From: Pseudooceanicola spongiae
GTDB taxonomy: Bacteria; Pseudomonadota; Alphaproteobacteria; Rhodobacterales; Rhodobacteraceae
DNA length: 64,000 nucleotides
Direction: 5' to 3'
Assembly: GCF_014899185.1 (NCBI RefSeq)
Contig: NZ_CP045201.1
Span: 2,030,501 to 2,094,500 of the forward strand
The position numbers were made by a program, and so were the translations under genes. The notes under the pieces were generated by a model. That model saw nothing but the letters and a program-made list of their open reading frames with translations. It did not search any database and was not told the origin of the DNA. Position 1 is the first letter of the stretch. Every line of letters starts with the position of its first letter. Below are positions 26,044-35,147 of the stretch, one piece after another.

Positions 26044-26110
26044 GGGGCTGTCTGCCCCTCTTGCCCCCGTGCCGGGGGCAATTCACCCCGAGAGTACAGG
26101 GCAAGAAGAA
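26044..26110 (+). repeat. Mosaic intergenic repeat, copy A
   Basis: Three modules: GGGGC-TGTCT-GCCCC, then the perfect hairpin TTGCCCCCG-TGC-CGGGGGCAA (26061-26081), then CCCCGAGAGTACAGGGCAAG followed by AAGAAG. The same order in inverse orientation occurs at 30896-30950 and 49665-49724, and the tail GCAAGAAGAAGCC recurs at 41824-41836. Lies between the ftsY stop and the EamA start. Confidence 0.7.
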
Positions 26111-26120
26111 GCCCCGTGCC

Positions 26121-27521
26121 TCAGGCGCCGGTCAGGGCGCGGGCGAAATCTTCGGGATCAAAGGGGGAGAGGTCGTCGATCTGCTCGCCCACGCCGATGG
26201 CATGGATCGGCAGGCCGAACTTGTCGGCGAGCGCGACGAGGACGCCACCCTTGGCGGTGCCGTCGAGCTTGGTCATCACCAGACCCGAAACATCGGCGAG
26301 CTTGCGGAAGGTCTCGACCTGGCTGAGGGCGTTCTGGCCGGTCGTCGCGTCGAGCACCAGAAGGGTGTTGTGCGGCGCGGAGGGGTCTTTCTTGCGGATG
26401 ACGCGGACGATCTTGGAGAGTTCCTCCATCAGGTCGGCGCGGTTTTGCAGGCGGCCTGCGGTGTCGATCATCAGCAGATCGACGCCTTCGGCCTCGGCGC
26501 GGGTCATGGCGTCGAAGACGAGGCTTGCGGGGTCGGTGCCCGCGCCCGCCTTCAGCACCGGAACGCCGGCGCGCTGGCCCCAGACTTCGAGCTGTTCGAC
26601 TGCGGCGGCGCGGAAGGTGTCACCAGCGGCGATGATCACCGACTTGCCGGCGGCGCGGAACTGCGAAGCGAGCTTGCCGATGGTCGTGGTCTTGCCCGAG
26701 CCGTTGACGCCGACCACCAGAACCACCTGAGGTTTCTTGGGGTAGAGCGGCATGGGCCGGGCGACGGGTTCCATGATGCGGGTGACCTCACGCGCCAGCA
26801 GGGTCTTGATTTCGCCCGTCGACAGGCGCTGGCCCATGCGCCCTTCGGCCATGTTGGCGGTGACGCGCAGCGCCGTGTCGACGCCCATGTCGGAGGCGAT
26901 CAGCAGCTCTTCGAGCCGTTCCAGCATGTCGTCATCAAGGGCGCGGCGCAGGGTGGGCTGTGCGCTCGCCGCCTTGCCGGATTCGGGCTTGCCGGCCTCA
27001 GCTTTGCCAGCGTCCGCTTTGCCAGCTTCGCCCCGACCGCCGAAAAACCGCGACATCAGGCCGCCACGCGCCGGGGCGGCGGAGGTGATGCCGGGGGGCA
27101 GTTCGGTGGGTGTGCCGGTCGGGATCTCGGTCGGGGCGGGGCGCGGCGCCTCGCGCACCGGGGTCGGGATCATGTCGGGCGCGGGCTGGGGCACCTCGTC
27201 CGGGGTGGGGCCGGGCAGGTCCGGTGTCGGGCGCCCCGGTGGCACCGACGGTCTGGGCAGATCGGGGCCGGGTTCGGGCGTGCGCTCGGGCTCCGGCTCC
27301 GGCTCGGGGGCCGGGGTTTCCTCGGGCGCGGGCTCTGGCAGGTCAGGCTCCGGTGTTGGCGGGGTTTCCTGCGGCAGATCCGGGGCGGGGCGTTCGGGTT
27401 TGTCCGGGGCGGGGACTGCCGGGTCAGCCGTGCCGCCTTCGGTCACGATGGCGTCCAGCCCCTCTTCCAACCTGGAGGAGGATTTGAACAGCCTGTCTTT
27501 CAGTTTTGAGAAAAGCGCCAT
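26121..27521 (-). CDS. ftsY: Signal recognition particle receptor FtsY
   Basis: 466 residues from the ATG at 27521 (MALFSKLKDRLFKSS), with GGGG five bases upstream. The first 150 residues form a Pro/Glu-rich acidic A-domain typical of membrane-associated FtsY. The NG domain follows: four-helix N part (RALDDDMLERLEELLIASDMGVD), P-loop GVNGSGKTTTIGKLA, AAGDTFRAAAVEQLEVW, MIDTAGRLQN, and TKLDGTAKGG. FtsY is the membrane receptor that docks SRP-ribosome complexes to SecYEG. Proline repeats in the A-domain give a low-complexity DNA tract near 27100-27420. Confidence 0.97.
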   Translation of the reverse strand: MALFSKLKDRLFKSSSRLEEGLDAIVTEGGTADPAVPAPDKPERPAPDLPQETPPTPEPDLPEPAPEETPAPEPEPEPERTPEPGPDLPRPSVPPGRPTPDLPGPTPDEVPQPAPDMIPTPVREAPRPAPTEIPTGTPTELPPGITSAAPARGGLMSRFFGGRGEAGKADAGKAEAGKPESGKAASAQPTLRRALDDDMLERLEELLIASDMGVDTALRVTANMAEGRMGQRLSTGEIKTLLAREVTRIMEPVARPMPLYPKKPQVVLVVGVNGSGKTTTIGKLASQFRAAGKSVIIAAGDTFRAAAVEQLEVWGQRAGVPVLKAGAGTDPASLVFDAMTRAEAEGVDLLMIDTAGRLQNRADLMEELSKIVRVIRKKDPSAPHNTLLVLDATTGQNALSQVETFRKLADVSGLVMTKLDGTAKGGVLVALADKFGLPIHAIGVGEQIDDLSPFDPEDFARALTGA

Positions 27522-27670
27522 CTGTACCCCGATCATGCCGATTTGAATGCTGTGGCAGAGGTAGTGCCAAAGCCGCCCCTATGGAAGGCCCGGACATGCG
27601 ATAAGCGCCGCTTGTCTGTGGGATAAGTGGCGTAATGGCCTGTAAAACCCTGTCGTGCTAGCTTTGGGGA

Positions 27671-28762
27671 ATGCCCGTAGCTGCCATGGACCGCCCAGAG
27701 ATGACAGGTTTCGCAATTGCCACGCTAGGCCCGGTGCCGCTGTTGCTGCTGGCGATGGGGCTGGGTGGCCCCTGGGTCTGGCTGGCGCTGGCGGTGATGG
27801 GCGGGCTGATCCCGCTGCTTGATCGGCTGCTGCCCGAGGTCGAGGGCAATGTTGCGCCCAGTGACGGCATGGGCGAGGGGCTGACCATCACGCTTGGGCT
27901 GGTGCATCCGGGGCTGGTGGCGCTGGCGCTGGTCTGGCTCTGTGGCCCCGGCGGCGTGCAGGGCTGGTCGGTGCTGCCCGCCGCGCTGGCGCTGGCGCTG
28001 TGGTTCGGGCAGGTCAGCCACCCCGGCGCACATGAGCTGATCCACAGACCGCGCCGGTTGTCGCGCCGACTGGGCCGGGGCGTCTACGCCAGCCAGCTGT
28101 TCGGTCACCACGCCAGCGCCCATCCCAAGGTGCATCACCGCTGGGTCGCCTCGCCGCACGATCCCAATACCGCGCGGCTGGGCGAGAGCTTCTGGCGCTT
28201 CCTGCCCCGCGCCTGGGCGGGGTCCTTCGTGGCCGGCCTGCGGGCTGAGCGGCGCGATCTGCAGCGCGCGTCACGGAAGCGGCGGCACCCCTACCTCGGG
28301 GATATGGCCATCGCCCTTGGCCTCTGCGCGCTGGCACTGGCATCGGGCGGGGCACGCGGGCTGCTGATCTATGTCGCAATTTGCGCCATAGCGCAGCTGC
28401 AGATCCTGCAATCGGATTACGTTCAGCACTATGGCTTGCTGCGCCAGAGCCGCGCCAATGGCCGGTTGGAGCCTGTCGGCCCACTGCATTCCTGGAACAC
28501 GCCCCATGCCGCCAGCGCGGCCATGATGCTGAACGCGCCGCGCCACTCGGACCATCACATGCATCCCCAGCGCGGCTATCCCACCCTGCAGCTTGAGCAC
28601 GCCGATATGCCGGTGCTGCCGCATGGGCTACCGGTGATGGCGACGTTGGCGCTGTTTCCGCGCCGCTGGCGCCGGGTGATGGACGCCCGTGTCGCCGGGT
28701 GCCGCTCTGAGCGCACCGCCCCCGGCACGCCGCCGCCCGAAACCCCGCCACAGCGCTTTTGA
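27671..28762 (+). CDS. AlkB-like integral-membrane di-iron hydroxylase
   Basis: 363 residues with four to six hydrophobic helices and the histidine boxes of the alkane 1-monooxygenase branch: HELIHR (HELGHK in AlkB), GHHASAHPKVHH, the DYVQHYGL motif (NYxEHYGL in AlkB), and NAPRHSDHH (LQRHSDHH in AlkB). They coordinate a non-haem di-iron centre that hydroxylates alkyl or aryl methyl groups using a rubredoxin or ferredoxin; none is adjacent. It could act on alkanes or other hydrocarbons; the substrate is not readable. ATGs at 27671, 27686 and 27701 are possible starts. Confidence 0.9.
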   Translation: MPVAAMDRPEMTGFAIATLGPVPLLLLAMGLGGPWVWLALAVMGGLIPLLDRLLPEVEGNVAPSDGMGEGLTITLGLVHPGLVALALVWLCGPGGVQGWSVLPAALALALWFGQVSHPGAHELIHRPRRLSRRLGRGVYASQLFGHHASAHPKVHHRWVASPHDPNTARLGESFWRFLPRAWAGSFVAGLRAERRDLQRASRKRRHPYLGDMAIALGLCALALASGGARGLLIYVAICAIAQLQILQSDYVQHYGLLRQSRANGRLEPVGPLHSWNTPHAASAAMMLNAPRHSDHHMHPQRGYPTLQLEHADMPVLPHGLPVMATLALFPRRWRRVMDARVAGCRSERTAPGTPPPETPPQRF

Positions 28763-28800
28763 TATTCCCTGTCGCTCTGGCTTCTGACAGGATGCGCCTT

Positions 28801-29205
28801 ATGCGTATCCTCCCCAGCCTCGCCCTGATCGCCAGCCTGATCGCCGCCCCCGTCTGGGCGCAGGATCAGATGAGCGCGCAGGATTTCGACGCCTATTCCA
28901 AGGGCAAGACCTTCTACTATGGCTCGCAGGGGCAGCCCTACGGAGTTGAGGAATATTTCAACAATCAAAGGGTGCGCTGGTCCTTCCTGAACGGTCAATG
29001 TCAGGAGGGCCGCTGGTACGAGGATCAGGGCGCCATCTGCTTCGTCTATGAGAATACGCCAACCCCGCAGTGCTGGCGCTTTTTCCGCAGCCCCGAGGGC
29101 ATGACCGCCCAGTTCGAGGGCGAGGACGGCGCGCTGACAGAGCTCTACCAGATGCAGGATGCGCCCGAGGCCATGCAATGCCCCGGACCCGAGGTCGGCG
29201 TCTGA
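28801..29205 (+). CDS. Small exported protein of unknown function
   Basis: 134 residues from the ATG at 28801, with AGGA eight bases upstream. Signal peptide MRILPSLALIASLIAAPVWA is cut before QDQMS. The mature part contains four Cys (CQEG, CFVYE, CWRFF, CPGP), enough for two disulfides, and aromatic-rich strands. It is a periplasmic protein of a type common in Rhodobacteraceae, with no assigned role. It ends three bases before the convergent xseA stop. Confidence 0.75.
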   Translation: MRILPSLALIASLIAAPVWAQDQMSAQDFDAYSKGKTFYYGSQGQPYGVEEYFNNQRVRWSFLNGQCQEGRWYEDQGAICFVYENTPTPQCWRFFRSPEGMTAQFEGEDGALTELYQMQDAPEAMQCPGPEVGV

Positions 29206-29208
29206 ACG

Positions 29209-30831
29209 CTAGAACAGCGAGCCTTGTTCGGGCGGGCTGGGTTTCTTGCGGCTGACAGGTTTCGGCGCCGGCGTCTCTGCCGCTTCGGGAGCCGTGTCCG
29301 GCTTCGCCTCTGCGGCCTTCGCTGCGGCGGCCTCTGCCCCCACCGTCAGACGTCCATCGGCAAACTGGATCTCCAGCGTCGCCGCGTCGCACGCGGCCGA
29401 CAGACGCGGCAGCACACGCCCCTCGCCGTCACGCACCACGGCATAGCCACGCTCCAGCGTCGCCTCATACCCGACAGACAGGCGCAGGCGATCCAGCGCC
29501 TCAAGCCGGTCGCGCCGCTTGCGCAGCCCCGCCTCGGCGACCTGAGCGAATTTGCGCAGCTCGCGCTGAAAATCGCCGGACTGGCGCAGCAGCTCGCGCT
29601 GGATCGGCGCAACGGACAGCCGGTCGGTGCGCCGCCCCAGTGCTTCGGTCTTGGCGCTGACCATACGCCGCAAAGCCGGGTCGAGCCGCCCCGAGAGCGC
29701 CTCGAATCGCCGCCGGTCATCACTCAGACGCCGGGTCAGGATGCCAGGGCGCAACGACCCCGCCTGCTCGCTCAGCTTGACACGACTGCGCTGCGCCAGC
29801 CCGGTCAGAGCACGCGGCAACCGCTCGCCCCAGATGTCCAGGCTCTGGCGCGCCCGCTCGGTCAATGTCTGCGGCCGTGGCAGAGCCCGCCCCAGATCGC
29901 GCAGCCGCTGTGCGCGCATCTGCACCGCCTGCGTTTCGGCCCGCAGCAACCGCCCGCCCTGCTCATTGACCCAGATCATCAGCTCGGCCCGCACCGGCAC
30001 CGCCAATTCAGCCGCAGCGGTTGGCGTCGGCGCACGCCGGTCACTGACGAAATCGATCAGCGTGGTGTCCGTCTCGTGGCCCACGGCGGAAATCAGCGGA
30101 ATGGCACTCGCCGCCGCCGCCCGCGCCACGCTCTCCTCGTTGAAGCCCCAGAGATCCTCGATCGAACCACCGCCCCGCGCCACGATCAGCAGATCCGGCC
30201 TCGGCAAAGCCCCCCCCGGCTGCAAGCGATTGAACCCCTCGATCGCCCGCGTCACCTCCGGCGCACAGGCCTTGCCCTGCACCGCCACCGGCCAGATCAG
30301 CACCTTGCGCGGAAACCGGTCGCGCAACCGGTGCAGAATATCGCGGATCACGGCCCCCGAGGGCGAGGTGATCACCCCGATGACCTCCGGCAGAAACGGC
30401 AAAGGCCGCTTGCGCTCGGGCGCGAACAGCCCCTCTGCAGCCAGCAACGCCTTGCGCTTCTCCAGCATCGCCATCAGGGCGCCCATGCCGGCAGGCTTCA
30501 GATCCTCAATGACCAGCTGATACTTCGACTGCCCCGGAAAGGTGGTGATCCGCCCCACGGCAATCACTTCCAACCCCTCCTCGGGCCGGGTCTCCAGACG
30601 TCCGGCAACGCCCTTCCAGATCACCCCGGAAATCACCGCGCTGTCGTCTTTCAGATCCAGATAGACATGCCCCGAGCGTGGAAAGCTGACCCGACCGATC
30701 TCACCGCGAATCCGCACATGGCTGAATTCACCCTCGATCACCCGCTTGATCGCGCCCGACAGCTCTGACACCGAAAACTCCGGCGCATTGTCCGGCCCGC
30801 CGCCCGGCACATCCTCTTCAAACAGGTCCAC
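29209..30831 (-). CDS. xseA: Exodeoxyribonuclease VII large subunit
   Basis: 540 residues from the GTG at 30831 (MDLFEEDVPGGG), preceded by GAGG. OB-fold head (FSVSELSGAIKRVIEGEFSHVRIRGEIG with key run VRIRGEIGRVSFPRSGH), then the catalytic domain: TSPSGAVIRDILHRL, LIVARGGGSIEDLWGFNEE, SAVGHETDTTLIDFVSDRRAPTPTAAAE, each shortened here to recognisable runs, and coiled-coil helices after 290. The C-terminal tail is Ala/Lys/Pro-rich and ends in a CDS-specific EQGSLF. With XseB it degrades single-stranded DNA. XseB is not in the window. Confidence 0.96.
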   Translation of the reverse strand: MDLFEEDVPGGGPDNAPEFSVSELSGAIKRVIEGEFSHVRIRGEIGRVSFPRSGHVYLDLKDDSAVISGVIWKGVAGRLETRPEEGLEVIAVGRITTFPGQSKYQLVIEDLKPAGMGALMAMLEKRKALLAAEGLFAPERKRPLPFLPEVIGVITSPSGAVIRDILHRLRDRFPRKVLIWPVAVQGKACAPEVTRAIEGFNRLQPGGALPRPDLLIVARGGGSIEDLWGFNEESVARAAAASAIPLISAVGHETDTTLIDFVSDRRAPTPTAAAELAVPVRAELMIWVNEQGGRLLRAETQAVQMRAQRLRDLGRALPRPQTLTERARQSLDIWGERLPRALTGLAQRSRVKLSEQAGSLRPGILTRRLSDDRRRFEALSGRLDPALRRMVSAKTEALGRRTDRLSVAPIQRELLRQSGDFQRELRKFAQVAEAGLRKRRDRLEALDRLRLSVGYEATLERGYAVVRDGEGRVLPRLSAACDAATLEIQFADGRLTVGAEAAAAKAAEAKPDTAPEAAETPAPKPVSRKKPSPPEQGSLF

Positions 30832-30895
30832 GATCCACCTCGTCAGTTTGCCCCAACATACCACCCCTGACGCCAGCCTCCACCCCCGGCTCTTT

Positions 30896-30950
30896 CATCT
30901 TGCCCGAAATACTTCGGGGGAACGCCGCAAGGCGTGGGGGCAGAGCCCCC
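30896..30950 (-). repeat. Mosaic intergenic repeat, copy B
   Basis: Begins with CATCTTGCCCGAAATACTTC and GGGGGA, then a variable hairpin ACGCC-GCAA-GGCGT (30922-30935), then GGGGGCAGAGCCCCC. Both outer modules are identical to copy D at 49665-49724; only the inner hairpin differs. Lies between the divergent starts of xseA and purD. Confidence 0.8.
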
Positions 30951-31025
30951 CTGAAGACCTGCCTCACCGCTTGCCCCCACGTCGCCACCTCGCTAAACCC
31001 GCCTCAAACACGTCAGGGAGACGCC

Positions 31026-32291
31026 ATGAACATCCTTATTCTGGGCGGCGGCGGCCGCGAACATGCCCTGGCCTGGGCCGTCATGCAAAACCCCAAATGC
31101 GACCGGCTGATCGTCGCTCCGGGCAATGCGGGCATTGCGGCGATCGCCGATTGCGCTGACCTCGACATCCTCGATGGGCCCGCCGTGGTAGCCTTTGCCG
31201 AAAGTCAGACCATCGACTTTGTCATCATCGGCCCCGAAGCACCCCTGGCCGCCGGGGTCGCCGACGCCCTGCGTGCCGCTGGTATCCTCACCTTCGGCCC
31301 CAGCCAGGCCGCCGCCCAGCTCGAGGCCTCCAAGGGCTTCACCAAGGCGATCTGCGACGCCGCTGGCGCCCCGACCGCCGCCTATGGCCGGTTCGACAAC
31401 GCCGACGCGGCCCGCGCCTACGTCCGTGAACAGGGCGCGCCCATCGTCATCAAGGCCGACGGCCTCGCCGCGGGCAAGGGCGTCATCGTCGCCATGGACC
31501 TCGACACGGCGCTCGCGGCCATCGACGACATGTTCAGCGGCGAATTCGGTGCCGCCGGGGCCGAGGTCGTGATCGAGGAGTTCATGGAGGGCGAGGAAGC
31601 CTCCTATTTCATCCTCTGCGATGGGCTCGATGCCCTGCCCATCGGCACCGCACAGGATCACAAGCGCGCCTTTGACGGCGACGAAGGCCCCAACACCGGT
31701 GGCATGGGGGCCTATTCCCCCGCCCCGGTCCTGACCGACGCCATCGCCGAGCGCGCCATGCGGGAAATCATCCACCCCACTCTGGCCGAGATGGTCAAGC
31801 GCGGCACCCCCTATCAGGGCGTGCTCTATGCCGGGTTCATGATCAAGGACGGGCAGGCCCGGCTGGTCGAATACAACTGCCGCTTCGGCGATCCCGAAAC
31901 CCAGGTGCTGATGATGCGTCTCGGAGGTCAGGCGCTCGATCTGCTGCAGGCCGCTGCCGAAGGCCGTCTGGCTGAGGCGCGCGTCAACTGGGCCGACGAT
32001 CACGCGATGACGGTGGTGATGGCCGCCAATGGCTATCCCGGTGCCTACGAGAAGGGTACCGAGATCCGTGGCCTCTCGGCCCTGCCCGAAACCAACAGCC
32101 AGATGTGCTTTCACGCCGGCACCGTTCTGGACGGCAGGCGCATCCTGGCCAACGGCGGGCGCGTGCTGAACCTGACCGCGCGCGGCGCAACCCTGCAAGA
32201 AGCCCGCGACCGTGCCTATGCGATGGCCGCCGATATCGACTGGCCCGAAGGCTTCCTGCGCAGTGACATCGGCTGGCGCATCCTGTCCTGA
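31026..32291 (+). CDS. purD: Phosphoribosylamine-glycine ligase
   Basis: 421 residues, start at the ATG at 31026 with GGGAG upstream. ATP-grasp enzyme of purine synthesis (5-phosphoribosylamine + glycine + ATP to GAR). Motifs: NILILGGGGREHALAWAV, GPEAPLAAG, ASKGFTKAI, VIKADGLAAGKGVIVAM, EEFMEGEEAS, GPNTGGMGAYSPAP, and NCRFGDPETQ. Complete and normal length. Confidence 0.98.
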   Translation: MNILILGGGGREHALAWAVMQNPKCDRLIVAPGNAGIAAIADCADLDILDGPAVVAFAESQTIDFVIIGPEAPLAAGVADALRAAGILTFGPSQAAAQLEASKGFTKAICDAAGAPTAAYGRFDNADAARAYVREQGAPIVIKADGLAAGKGVIVAMDLDTALAAIDDMFSGEFGAAGAEVVIEEFMEGEEASYFILCDGLDALPIGTAQDHKRAFDGDEGPNTGGMGAYSPAPVLTDAIAERAMREIIHPTLAEMVKRGTPYQGVLYAGFMIKDGQARLVEYNCRFGDPETQVLMMRLGGQALDLLQAAAEGRLAEARVNWADDHAMTVVMAANGYPGAYEKGTEIRGLSALPETNSQMCFHAGTVLDGRRILANGGRVLNLTARGATLQEARDRAYAMAADIDWPEGFLRSDIGWRILS

Positions 32292-32299
32292 TCCACCGC

Positions 32300-32353
32300 C
32301 CGCTCTGGCGTCCTTTGGGCGCCGGGCGAGCGCAGTGAGACCCGGCAGAGCGG
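32300..32353. repeat. Nested inverted repeats after purD
   Basis: Outer pair CCGCTCTG / CAGAGCGG encloses GCCGGG / CCCGGC. The nested structure could act as a weak terminator or mark a repeat element; there is no T run. Confidence 0.4.
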
Positions 32354-32470
32354 CATTCTGCGCAGCACACAAGCACAGCCCAGCACAACCGAGGCGAGAA
32401 ATCCGCCGTCGCCGCGCACCTGTGACAAGTTTGCTTGCACGAAAATGACTTTCGCGTAACGTTCGGCGGC

Positions 32471-33097
32471 ATGACCTGCGCCGCGCCGCCCGAAGAGTTG
32501 ACCTATACCGTCCGCCCTGCGTTGCTGCGCCGCGGTCAGGAATGGCGGCTGCGCGCAAACCAGCTCAGCGGTCCGCAGGGCGGCCTCGACCTCGCCACGG
32601 TGCGAGAGGCCGCGCTGATCCAGATGCGCATTGCCGGGGTGCGCATCATCCGGCTCGATCTTGTCGGCCCCCAGACCTCGGCACGCATTCAGCTGACCAC
32701 CTCGGTGGCGCCGCACCCGGTGGATGCGGCGCAGCAGAGCTATCTGACGCTGATCTCGGAGATCGGCACGCGCCTCTCGGTCGCAGTGCCCGAACTGACC
32801 TACCGGATGGAGGCCTCTCGTCGGGTGCGACTGATGACGTTTGTGCTGGGCGCGCTGGTCGTGCTGGGCGGCATAGGCCTCACCGGCCTCGCCTTCCTGA
32901 CCTATGTCGATCACTGGCCCAGCCTGCTGGCCTCGCTGCCGTTGCTGGTGGTGATGAAACTGTTTGGCGCGGTGCTGATGTATCGGTCCTGGCCCCTGCG
33001 CCGGTCCGAGACCTTTGCCATTGCCACCCTGCCCTTCATCCTGTGGACCATGGGCGGGCCACGCCCCGAAATCATCCCCCCCGATCCGACGGCCTGA
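32471..33097 (+). CDS. Membrane protein of unknown function
   Basis: 208 residues from the ATG at 32471; an upstream TTG at 32435 is possible but unlikely. The soluble N-terminal part (1-118) has a basic, strand-rich make-up. Two clear helices follow (LMTFVLGALVVLGGIGLTGLAF and LLASLPLLVVMKLFGAVLM) and a third hydrophobic stretch near TLPFILWTMG. No motif I recognise. Convergent with the FG-GAP gene; no operon partner is evident. Confidence 0.6.
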   Translation: MTCAAPPEELTYTVRPALLRRGQEWRLRANQLSGPQGGLDLATVREAALIQMRIAGVRIIRLDLVGPQTSARIQLTTSVAPHPVDAAQQSYLTLISEIGTRLSVAVPELTYRMEASRRVRLMTFVLGALVVLGGIGLTGLAFLTYVDHWPSLLASLPLLVVMKLFGAVLMYRSWPLRRSETFAIATLPFILWTMGGPRPEIIPPDPTA

Positions 33098-33111
33098 AGC
33101 GCCGACCGAGA

Positions 33112-33905
33112 TCAGCAGCGCATCGCGGCCGTCAGGCTCTCGGGTCCGGCATAGGGCCCAAGGCGCTGCCGCGTCACCCTGCCACCCGGCAAAAGCTGCA
33201 GCGCCAGCACGTCCTGCCATGCGCCATCCGCGACAATCATGCGCGGCGCGGCGCCCGGGCACTCTGCGATGCCGCCGGCGATCCTGGGCCAGCCGATCTG
33301 GTGATTGCTGACGTCCGGCGCCTCGGCCACCTCGTGCAACCTGCCGTGCTGATAGCGCCAGATGCGCAGGGTTCTGGCCAGATGCGGGCGGTCGACATAG
33401 GCGATCTCGATCGCGCCATCGCCGTCCAGATCCGCCGCCCCGACCGGCGCGAGCCAGCGGTAGGCCTGCCCGATGTGCGGCGTTGCAGTGATCCGCCCCG
33501 CTGCCCCCCAGACCGACAGACGCGCGCCGCGGCTCAGGCTGCTCTCGACGACGATGACCTCTGGCGCGCCGTCGTGATCCAGATCCACAAGCCGTGGCGC
33601 GGAATCCTCAAAAACCAGGGAGCGGGGCAGGCTGTAGTGCAGGACGCGCCCATCCGAGAGGCGCAGCGCCAGAGCACCGTATTCGATCTTGTCCCCCAGA
33701 ACGCCGTGGGGATAGCGGTCCGTCGGATCCGCGAACTGCGCCGACAGGATAACCGGATCCGCCGGCTCTTGCGCGGCCAGCCCCGGCGCGCCGCCTGCCA
33801 GAGGCACCAGCCACAGGCACACCATCTGCACCGCGCGGCGGGCGGGGCAGCGCCAGAAGCGCGCGGCCAGACGCCGCGCCTCCCCGGGCTGCCTCGCCTC
33901 TGTCA

Positions 33906-33906
<1 letters not shown>
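33112..33906 (-). CDS. Exported FG-GAP/VCBS-repeat protein
   Basis: 264 residues. A basic head is followed by a hydrophobic segment (MVCLWLVPLAGGAPGLA) that looks like a signal sequence preceding QEPAD. Two FG-GAP type calcium-binding loops are clear: DLDHDGAPEVIVVE and DLDGDGAIEIAYVD; the C-terminal half carries further weaker repeats. Such beta-propeller proteins are envelope or exported. Its ATG overlaps the ferredoxin stop (TGATG), so the two are co-translated, although a functional link is not obvious. Confidence 0.8.
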
Positions 33907-34593
<687 letters not shown>

Positions 34594-35055
34594 ACGATCA
34601 CACCGCTCAACATCATCGCCCTGCTCAGTACAGCTCTGTTGCTCAGCGCCTGCGCGCCTGACTTGCCCGTCTTCCCCGCGCTCGGCCCCCCGGAGGTCAC
34701 GAGCCTGCGCGATACGGCGCCCGGCAGCGCCGACCCGAAGACCTGCTGGAGCCACGACACCGTCGCCGCCAGTGCCACCGCTACGCTTTTCCGTGCCAGC
34801 CACCAGCACGATGCCCCCCATGTCTACTGGTTTCGCGCCCCCTGTCCCGAGCAGATGACGCCCGCGCGCATTGCCTCGCTGCAGCGCGCACTTGCGGCAC
34901 GCGGGCTCTATGCCGGGTCGATTTCAGGCCAGATGAACTCGGCGACGCAGGACGCCGTGCAAGCCTATCAGGCCCCGCTCGGCCTCGACAGTCGCCAGCT
35001 CTCGCTGGCAGCGGCGCGGCAGATGGGGCTGATCGATATCGGGCTGGAGGATTAG
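34594..35055 (+). CDS. Lipoprotein with peptidoglycan-binding-like tail, non-ATG start
   Basis: A strong AGGAGG (34583-34588) lies five bases before an in-frame ACG at 34594. Reading from there gives TITPLNIIALLSTALLLSAC, an ideal lipoprotein signal with lipobox LLSAC, so a 153-residue product is favoured over a TTG at 34639 that would lack a signal. The mature part has two further Cys (CWSHD, CPEQM) and a PG-binding-like segment near the end (ASLQRALAARGLYAGSISGQM). The nearest ATG (34589) is out of frame. Either a rare ACG start or an error/mutation in ATG. Confidence 0.6.
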   Translation, partial: TITPLNIIALLSTALLLSACAPDLPVFPALGPPEVTSLRDTAPGSADPKTCWSHDTVAASATATLFRASHQHDAPHVYWFRAPCPEQMTPARIASLQRALAARGLYAGSISGQMNSATQDAVQAYQAPLGLDSRQLSLAAARQMGLIDIGLED

Positions 35056-35091
35056 ACCAACCCTGCAATCCCATGCACAGCCGCCACATGC

Positions 35092-35119
35092 AAAAAGGGC
35101 GCCCCGAGGGCGCCCTTTT
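35092..35119. terminator. Bidirectional intrinsic terminator
   Basis: Perfect 12-bp stem AAAAGGGCGCCC / GGGCGCCCTTTT with loop CGA. Between the convergent lipoprotein and degP genes; serves both. Confidence 0.92.
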
Positions 35120-35147
35120 CCAATCATTGCGCCTTTGGCGCGTCAGA

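Noticed and set aside
26061..26081. Perfect TTGCCCCCG/CGGGGGCAA hairpin as an ftsY terminator
   Set aside because: No T run follows on the minus strand, and it is the inner module of the repeated element.
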